Below are positions 58,875-64,000 of a DNA stretch of 64,000 nt, in pieces. Origin of the DNA: Nocardioides kongjuensis. Its GTDB lineage: Bacteria; Actinomycetota; Actinomycetes; Propionibacteriales; Nocardioidaceae. Below the pieces are notes generated by a model, which saw only the letters and a list, made by a program, of their open reading frames with translations, did no database searches and was not told the DNA's origin. The position numbers and the translations under genes are program-made. The stretch spans positions 2,793,001 through 2,857,000 of the forward strand of contig NZ_JACCBF010000001.1 of the NCBI RefSeq assembly GCF_013409625.1. The letters are read 5' to 3'. Position 1 is the stretch's first letter; the number at the start of each line of letters is the position of its first letter.

Positions 58875-60265
58875 GACAGCGCTCCCTGCGCGAGCAGTCG
58901 CGGGAGCGCCTGGCCGAGCATCGCCCGCCGGTAGGCGGCACTCGCCCGGTGGTCGTCGAGCGGTGTGCCCGCCGCGGCCAGGACCTCCGCGGCGGGGGCG
59001 ATGCCCTCCGGCGTCCAGGCGGCGCCGACCAGCGCCTCCTCGGCGGCGGTCGCGCGGATCGGGGTGGCAGCCACTCCCCCGAGCCCGATCGCCGCCCTGC
59101 GGACGACACCGTCGACGAGGTCGATCGCGAACGCGACCGCCACCGAGGAGATGTCGTCGAAGCGGCGCTTGGCGATCTTGTGGAACGCGGTGGTGGTGGC
59201 GAGCGGCAGCGGGACCCGGACCCTCGCGATCAGCTCGCCGGGCTGCCGGACCGACTGCCGGTAGCCGGTGAAGAAGGCGGCGAGCGGGACCGCTCGCTCG
59301 CCCTCCGGACCGACGAGGACGAGCTCGGCGTCGAGCGCGAGCAGCGCGGGCGGCAGGTCGCCGATCGGCGAGCCGGTGCCGAGGTTGCCCCCGAAGGTCG
59401 CGCCGTTGCGGATCAGCCGGGAGGCGAACTGCGGGAACACCGCGTCCAGCAAGGGGATCCGCCCCTCGAGCCGCCGCTCGACCTCGCTGAGCGTGAGTGC
59501 CGCGCCGATCTCGATCACCCCGTCGGCGACACGCAGGTCGCGCAGCGCCTCGAGCCGGTCGATCGCGACCAGCAGGGCGGGGCGGGAGCCGCGCAGGTTG
59601 GCCTCGACGCCGAGGTCGGTCGAGCCCGCGATCGCGACCGCACCCGGCTCGGCGAGGAGGGCCAGTGCCTCGGCGAGGGTCGCCGGACGGACCCAGCCCG
59701 GCACCGAGTGCGGCGGCACGCTGGGCGGGGCGGTCGTCGTACGCACGGCGAGGGGGTCGTCGGCGACCGGCGGCCCGAGCGCCTCGGCGGCATCGACGAT
59801 CGGCCGGTAGCCGGTGCACCGGCACAGGTTGCCGGACAGGGCGTGGTGGTCGAAGGAGGTGCGGCCCGGGCGGTAGAACTCGGCGGCCATGCTGCAGACG
59901 AAGCCGGGCGTGCAGTAGCCGCACTGGGACCCACCGCGGACCGCCATCTCGTGCTGGACGGGGTGCAGCGTGTCCGGCGTACCGAGTCCCTCCGCGGTGA
60001 CGACCTCCTGGCCGGCGAGGGCGGCGGCCGGGACCAGGCAGGCGTTGATCGCCGTCCACTCGGTCGCCGCGTCGGTCCCCGGGCGGGCGACCAGCACGGC
60101 GCACGCCCCGCACTCCCCCTCGGCGCAGCCCTCCTTGGCGCCGGTGAGCCCGAGGCCGCGCAGCCAGTCGAGCGCGGTGAGCGGCGGCTGGGCGCCGACC
60201 AGCGCCCGGGCGGCTCCGTTGACGGTGACGGCGGCGCCCGGCCCAGCGGCCGGATCCGTGCTCAT
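58871..60265 (-). CDS. xdhA: Xanthine dehydrogenase, FAD/2Fe-2S small subunit XdhA
   Basis: A 464-residue protein combining both iron-sulfur and FAD domains. The first [2Fe-2S] ligands are Cys47, Cys52, Cys55 (CAEGECGAC) and Cys75; the second are Cys115, Cys118 (CGYCTPG), Cys148 and Cys150 (CRCTGYRP). The FAD domain follows (AIAGSTDLGVEANLRGSRPA, NGATFGGNLGTGSPIGDLPP). It passes electrons from the molybdenum subunit to NAD. ATG 60265 lies 16 bases after the CocE gene; a TAACGT -10 box is in this gap. Operon order is xdhA-xdhB-xdhC. Confidence 0.94.
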   Translation of the reverse strand: MSTDPAAGPGAAVTVNGAARALVGAQPPLTALDWLRGLGLTGAKEGCAEGECGACAVLVARPGTDAATEWTAINACLVPAAALAGQEVVTAEGLGTPDTLHPVQHEMAVRGGSQCGYCTPGFVCSMAAEFYRPGRTSFDHHALSGNLCRCTGYRPIVDAAEALGPPVADDPLAVRTTTAPPSVPPHSVPGWVRPATLAEALALLAEPGAVAIAGSTDLGVEANLRGSRPALLVAIDRLEALRDLRVADGVIEIGAALTLSEVERRLEGRIPLLDAVFPQFASRLIRNGATFGGNLGTGSPIGDLPPALLALDAELVLVGPEGERAVPLAAFFTGYRQSVRQPGELIARVRVPLPLATTTAFHKIAKRRFDDISSVAVAFAIDLVDGVVRRAAIGLGGVAATPIRATAAEEALVGAAWTPEGIAPAAEVLAAAGTPLDDHRASAAYRRAMLGQALPRLLAQGALS

Positions 60266-60273
60266 CACGGTCA

Positions 60274-60279
60274 ACGTTA
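60274..60279 (-). promoter_or_regulatory. -10 box (TAACGT) of the xdhABC operon
   Basis: TAACGT on the minus strand ends 8 bases before ATG 60265 and 5 before the in-frame GTG 60268. Either a very short leader or a GTG start is implied. Confidence 0.35.
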
Positions 60280-60281
60280 GG

Positions 60282-62078
60282 TCATGGCACCACCGGGAGG
60301 GTGAGGGTTTGCGCGCTTCCGGAGGCGATGGTGACCGGGGTGGTGAGGGCGCCGCCTCGGTAGTTGACCGAGCCGCCCGCGACGACCAGCCGCAGCCGGT
60401 GGCCCGGCGCGAACTCGTGCACGATGGCCGGCAGCTGGACGGTGAAGGGGCGGGTGACGTCGGGGACGCGGACCGGCGCCTCGAGGCCGTTGATCAACCG
60501 GGCGGTGCCGTCGGGCGCGACGTCGGCGACCTTGACGAACACGACCAGCTCGCCGGCCGGGCCGAGCAGCTGGGTGAGCGCTGCCGTCGGTGCGCTGACC
60601 TGCAGGCGGACGGTGGGCGAGCCCGCGACCCGCAGCGGTGCGGCGAGGGCCGGGGTGGACCAGGCGGCGGAGGTGCCGGGCAGGTCGGTGACCAGCGACG
60701 GGACCGGGCCGAGCACGCTGCCGAGCACGTCCATCTCGTCCAGCCGGGTCGGCAGGCCGGCCCCGGGGGTGAGGAAGGACTGGGCGCCGGGGGCGTCGGG
60801 GGTGGCGCCGGTGACCAGGTCGCCCGCGCCGGAGAGCCGCCACGTGCGCGCCGTTCCGACGGGGAAGGTCGACGCGGAGGCGTACGCCGGCGCGGCGCTG
60901 CCGCTGTAGTCGACCCAGTCGCGGAAGTAGGCGAACTCCGGGCCCGTGCTGACCGAGTGGCGGTCCTTGAGGTAGCGCTCGAACCAGTCGAGCACCCGGC
61001 CGCTGACGTAGCCCGAGGCCGGGTCGGACCAGCTCACCTCGCCGGGCGCACCGTCACCGGAGTGGCCGCCGAGCTGCCAGATCATCTTGGTCTCGGTGCC
61101 CTGGTCCTGCAGCGCCCGGTAGGTCGCGGCTGCCTCGTTGAGGTTGAACAGCGTGTCCCGCTCTCCCTGGACCAGCAGCGTCGGGGCCGTGATCTGCGAG
61201 AGGTACGACGCCACCGACCGCCCGCGCAGCTTCGCGACGTCGCCCGGCTGCAGGTATCCGGTCGCGCCGGCCGTGACCAGCGCCGGGCAGACGAAGTCGG
61301 CGAAGTTCGGGCAGGGCAGCAGGTCCGGTGGCACCTGCTGGTTCTGCAGGTCGCCGGTGACGCCGATCGCCGAGAAGCCCAGCGCCCACACCAGCTTGGC
61401 CGCCCCCGGCACCGAGGTCGAGACGCCCGTCGTCTGGGCGGTGTTGTTGGGACCGAGGCTGTAGCTGAGGTCGTTCCAGGTGATCACCGGGACCAGCGCG
61501 TCGACGCGGTGGTCGATGGAGGCGACCGCGAACTGGAACCCGCCGCCGTAGGAGCCGCCGAAGGTGCCGACCCGCGGGTCCCCGGGCCCGTCGAGCTCGA
61601 CGGCACTCTGCACGGGCGCCGGCTGGGTGTGCGCCGCGTCGAGGTAGGCGATCCGGTCCGCGCCGGCGAGATAGCTGACGAGCTGGCTGGCCGCCTTGCC
61701 GTCGTACGCCGGGTCGTCCAGCGTGATCTTGCAGCTCGAGCCGCCGAACCCGAGGCCGGAGTAGGACAGCACGGCGTACCCACGCGAGGCGAGCGCCGCC
61801 CCGAGCGCTGCCTGGTCGTCCTTGGAGCCGCCGAAGCCGTTGGTGGTGAGCACGGCGGGCACCGGGTCGTCGCTGCTGGCGCCCGTGGGGACGTAGACGT
61901 CGCCGACGACGTCGCAGACCTGGTTGCCGGCGGGGCCGACGAGCACCTTGAAGTGCAGCGTGGTCGTGGTGAACGGCTCGGCGGCCGCAGCGGCGCCTCC
62001 CGGGGCGACGAGCGCCGTGCCGAGGCCGGTGGCGAGCGAGGTGAGCAGGGCGAGCCGGAGCAGTGTGACGCGCTTCAC
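60282..62078 (-). CDS. Secreted CocE/NonD-type alpha/beta-hydrolase (X-Pro dipeptidyl-peptidase-like)
   Basis: A 598-residue protein with a signal peptide (LRLALLTSLATGLGTALVAP, cleavage around AAAAAEP). The N-terminal hydrolase domain has FGGSYGGGFQFAVASIDHRV, with the nucleophile in GGSYGG, VITWNDLSYSLG, the acid in LVQGERDTLFNLNEA and His in QLGGHSGDG. The C-terminal beta-jelly-roll (RVPDVTRPFTVQLPAIVHEF, APGHRLRLVVAGGSVNYRGG) is typical of CocE/NonD hydrolases and X-Pro dipeptidyl-peptidases. Substrate is unknown. GTG 62078. Upstream 62079-62129 carries no clear box. Confidence 0.85.
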   Translation of the reverse strand: MKRVTLLRLALLTSLATGLGTALVAPGGAAAAAEPFTTTTLHFKVLVGPAGNQVCDVVGDVYVPTGASSDDPVPAVLTTNGFGGSKDDQAALGAALASRGYAVLSYSGLGFGGSSCKITLDDPAYDGKAASQLVSYLAGADRIAYLDAAHTQPAPVQSAVELDGPGDPRVGTFGGSYGGGFQFAVASIDHRVDALVPVITWNDLSYSLGPNNTAQTTGVSTSVPGAAKLVWALGFSAIGVTGDLQNQQVPPDLLPCPNFADFVCPALVTAGATGYLQPGDVAKLRGRSVASYLSQITAPTLLVQGERDTLFNLNEAAATYRALQDQGTETKMIWQLGGHSGDGAPGEVSWSDPASGYVSGRVLDWFERYLKDRHSVSTGPEFAYFRDWVDYSGSAAPAYASASTFPVGTARTWRLSGAGDLVTGATPDAPGAQSFLTPGAGLPTRLDEMDVLGSVLGPVPSLVTDLPGTSAAWSTPALAAPLRVAGSPTVRLQVSAPTAALTQLLGPAGELVVFVKVADVAPDGTARLINGLEAPVRVPDVTRPFTVQLPAIVHEFAPGHRLRLVVAGGSVNYRGGALTTPVTIASGSAQTLTLPVVP

Positions 62079-62129
62079 ATGGAGGAAACGACGTCCCGCT
62101 CGCTCTCGTTACGGCGCCCCGCGTCCGGT

Positions 62130-62777
62130 CTAGTGGCTCTCGGCGGTCGCCAGCGTGATCCCGAGGCCGACCATCATCACGCCGCCGGCGGCGCCGAGGG
62201 AGTCGAGGCGCTTGGGCTTGCGCGCGAACCAGTCCCGCGCTCGGGCGGCGAGCAGTGCCCAGCAGCCGTCGGAGCAGACCGCCATCGCGCCGAACAGCAG
62301 GCCGAGCAGCACCAGCTGCGGCGCGGCGGGGGCCCCGGCGTCGATGAACTGCGGGAGGAAGGCGACGAAGAAGACGATCGTCTTCGGGTTGGTCGCGCCG
62401 ACGACCAGGCCGGTCCGCACCGAGGCGAGCCCGCTCGTGGACTCCGGGGTGGCGCCGATGCCGACGGCCTCGAGCGCGGCCCGGGCGTTGGCTCGGTGCA
62501 GGATCGCGCGCACGCCGAGGTAGACGACGTATGCCGCACCGGCGAGCTTGAGCAGCGTGAACGCCGCCGCCGACGCCGCGACGACGGCACCGAGGCCGAC
62601 CGCGACGAGCACGACCTGGGCGACCAGCCCGAGTGCGTTGCCCACCACCGACAAGAGCGCGTCGCGGCGCCCGACCGTGAGCGCACGGCCGATGGTGAAC
62701 AGCAGGCTCGGCCCCGGGACCTGGATGAACAGGAACGAGGCGATCGCGAAGGCGGCGAGCTGGCTGGTGGACGGCAT
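62130..62777 (-). CDS. LysE/RhtB family exporter (second copy)
   Basis: A 215-residue membrane exporter, similar in size and motifs to the LysE protein at 16288-16935: FLFIQVPGPSLLFTIGRALT, VGNALGLVAQVVLVAVGLG, GLVVGATNPKTIVFFVAFLP. About six helices. It presumably exports an amino acid or related small molecule. ATG 62777; a GATACT box seven bases upstream resembles a leaderless -10. Confidence 0.9.
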   Translation of the reverse strand: MPSTSQLAAFAIASFLFIQVPGPSLLFTIGRALTVGRRDALLSVVGNALGLVAQVVLVAVGLGAVVAASAAAFTLLKLAGAAYVVYLGVRAILHRANARAALEAVGIGATPESTSGLASVRTGLVVGATNPKTIVFFVAFLPQFIDAGAPAAPQLVLLGLLFGAMAVCSDGCWALLAARARDWFARKPKRLDSLGAAGGVMMVGLGITLATAESH

Positions 62778-62857
62778 GCCCGCCAGTATCCGCCCGCGGT
62801 CCGGGTCCGCGCGAGCCGATTCCTCAGCCGGACGGCCGGGACGCCGATGGGAGGGAG

Positions 62858-63217
62858 ATGGAGGCAGAGGACGACCGGCCGGACTGCCCGTCGTGGTGCG
62901 TGACCACGGCGGCGGAGCACGCCGAGGACGACCCGGGCACGTGGCTGCACGAGGGCCCGCGGTTCGGGCTGCTGCGGACCTGGTGGCTGGAGGGCGCGAC
63001 GTCCGGTCCGGCCTTCAGCGCGACGTTGTCCGAGCCCGATGACGCCCCGGAGGGCAGCGAGGAGCTCAGCGCCGACGACCTGCGCCAGCTGGCCACCGAC
63101 GCGCTCGACGCCGCGATGTGGCTGGACCGGCAGGCGCGGACCTCGCGGGCCGAGCACGGCGTCTCCGTGGTGGAGCTGGTGCGCCGTGCGCACCAGGGCT
63201 CGACCCGCTCAGCCTGA
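62858..63217 (+). CDS. Hypothetical protein with zinc-like CPSWC motif
   Basis: A 119-residue protein. DRPDCPSWCVTTAAEHAEDD has a CxxxC pair and a following His, typical of DUF6907-like proteins, and the middle (DLRQLATDALDAAMWLDRQA) is helical. Metal binding is possible. ATG 62858 follows a strong GGGAGGGAG ribosome-binding site. The last nine bases overlap the convergent TetR gene. Confidence 0.65.
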   Translation: MEAEDDRPDCPSWCVTTAAEHAEDDPGTWLHEGPRFGLLRTWWLEGATSGPAFSATLSEPDDAPEGSEELSADDLRQLATDALDAAMWLDRQARTSRAEHGVSVVELVRRAHQGSTRSA

Positions 63218-63793
63218 GCCGACCACCGCCAGGGCGAGCCGGCGGGCGGTCTCGAGCGCACTGTCGTCGCCGAACAGCTGGCGCCGGGTGTTGGCGGCGA
63301 CCAGGTAGGCGTCGATCCGGAACGCACCCTCGACCGGGTCCGCCACCCCCGCGACCAGGAGCTCGCCCTCGAGCAGGTCGAGCCACTCCCGCTTGAGCGC
63401 CCGCACCGCGTCGGCGACCGGGCCGTCGCGGCGGCCGTACTCGGCCGAGGTCGCCGCCACGAAGCACCCGCCGGGGAAGACCCCGGCCCGCTGGTAGTCG
63501 ACCCACGCGTCGAGCAGGGCGGCCAGCCGGTCCCGCCCGGGTGCCGCTCCCCAGACCGGTGCGACCACCGTCTCGACGTACACCCGGCGGGCCTCGGCGA
63601 CCGCCGCGACCTGGATCGCCTCGCGGGTGCTGAAGACGGTGAGGATGCCGCTCTTGCTCAGCCCGGTCGCCGTCGCGAGGCCACCGACCGAGATCGAGTC
63701 GAGGCCGTGGGTGGTGGCGATGTCGGCCGCGCAGCGCGCCGCCCGGCGCCGGGTCGCGTCGCCCCGGGCTCGTCGTCCGTCGGTGCCGGTCAC
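63209..63793 (-). CDS. TetR family transcriptional regulator
   Basis: A 194-residue repressor: AARCAADIATTHGLDSISVG, GLATATGLSKSGILTVFSTR form the HTH domain, followed by the helical effector domain with an ending of AFRIDAYLVAANTRRQLFGD. GTG 63793 has TATAGT six bases upstream, the best leaderless box in the window. It is divergent from an SRPBCC gene that starts 57 bp away, a likely target. Confidence 0.9.
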   Translation of the reverse strand: MTGTDGRRARGDATRRRAARCAADIATTHGLDSISVGGLATATGLSKSGILTVFSTREAIQVAAVAEARRVYVETVVAPVWGAAPGRDRLAALLDAWVDYQRAGVFPGGCFVAATSAEYGRRDGPVADAVRALKREWLDLLEGELLVAGVADPVEGAFRIDAYLVAANTRRQLFGDDSALETARRLALAVVGSG

Positions 63794-63799
63794 GGGAAA

Positions 63800-63805
63800 A
63801 CTATA
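63800..63805 (-). promoter_or_regulatory. -10 box (TATAGT), leaderless type, TetR gene
   Basis: TATAGT on the minus strand ends 6 nt before GTG 63793, close to the ideal TATAAT. Confidence 0.6.
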
Positions 63806-63850
63806 CGACCGACTGGACGCAAAGTTGGATCGCGGCTACGGTCCGAGGCC

Positions 63851-64000
63851 ATGGACCAGCTCGAGGACTCGATCGGGATCGAGGCGCCGCCGGCGACGGT
63901 GTGGGCCCTCGTCAGTGACGTACGCCGGATGGCCGAGTGGAGCCCGCAGGTCACCTCCACCCGGATCAAGGACGGCGCGGAGCCCGGTGAGGGCGTCGCG
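63851..64000 (+). CDS. SRPBCC family protein, partial (cut by the window end)
   Basis: The first 50 residues read MDQLEDSIGIEAPPATVWAL, then VSDVRRMAEWSPQVTSTR, the usual N-terminal segment of SRPBCC/START-like ligand-binding proteins (polyketide cyclase/dehydrase type). The frame is open at 64000. ATG 63851 has a TACGGT box eight bases upstream. It is divergent from the TetR gene. Confidence 0.75.
   Translation, partial: MDQLEDSIGIEAPPATVWALVSDVRRMAEWSPQVTSTRIKDGAEPGEGVA

Noticed and set aside
58875-60113. Fusion of the xdhB frame with upstream sequence to make a larger protein
   Set aside because: The upstream part is the out-of-frame shadow of xdhA, which has its own correct Fe-S cysteines in another frame.
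62858-63217. Zinc-finger transcription factor
   Set aside because: The CPSWC pair with a His is suggestive, but only one Cys pair is visible and no DNA-binding helix is evident.

Overview
High-GC actinobacterial chromosome, most likely a Nocardioides-like member of the Nocardioidaceae. The main clues are two mycothiol enzymes (Mca and MshB), many GTG starts, a DUF222/HNH endonuclease, DUF4307 and DUF6421 proteins, and numerous leaderless -10 boxes (TANNNT placed 6-7 nt before the start codon). Family names were assigned by reading motifs; no database search was possible.

Layout. 1-2.25 kb is a graveyard of four gene remnants: a frameshifted AbiEii-type toxin, an N-terminal stump of a DUF255 thioredoxin-like protein, a probable GH3 C-terminal remnant and an internally deleted NERD gene. 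Among them are one small intact ORF and some unusual repeats. 2.3-7.5 kb encodes a 1,723-residue LPxTG surface protein. 7.7-16.9 kb holds metabolic and regulatory genes: an N5-(carboxyethyl)ornithine synthase-like enzyme, an HSL-type esterase, an enoyl-CoA hydratase, a PaaI thioesterase, an MpaB/DUF2236 protein, a GAF-GGDEF cyclase, a TetR regulator and a LysE exporter. 16.9-27.3 kb is mostly housekeeping: mca, greA, an AI-2E-type permease, cystathionine gamma-synthase, msrA, an ABC1 kinase and a TSUP transporter. 27.3-33.9 kb contains a DUF1023 hydrolase operon and a MoxR ATPase/OsmC/VWA operon. 33.9-41.5 kb has a class III nucleotide cyclase, a thiolase-DUF35 pair behind a KstR-like operator, a VanW protein and mshB. 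41.5-44.4 kb is the HNH gene followed by an IS110 element whose 5-prime noncoding region is a candidate bridge-RNA locus.

44.6-52 kb carries a threonine/glycine cluster (tdh-kbl-DUF6421-SDR-threonine aldolase, all on the minus strand) with a divergent LysR regulator. 52-62 kb has a guanine-deaminase-like enzyme, a three-gene membrane/transglutaminase operon and the xanthine dehydrogenase genes xdhABC, which together suggest purine salvage or catabolism. The right end holds a CocE/NonD-type secreted hydrolase, a second LysE exporter, a second TetR regulator and the start of an SRPBCC gene cut by the window edge.

The region is compact. Many same-strand neighbours share GTGA, ATGA or TGATG junctions, and seven convergent pairs overlap at their stop codons. 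Points most worth following up are the IS110 noncoding region, a near-identical 14-bp palindrome in two divergent promoters, the KstR-like operator, the leaderless promoter set and the DUF6421-containing threonine cluster. No tRNA, rRNA or CRISPR array was seen.
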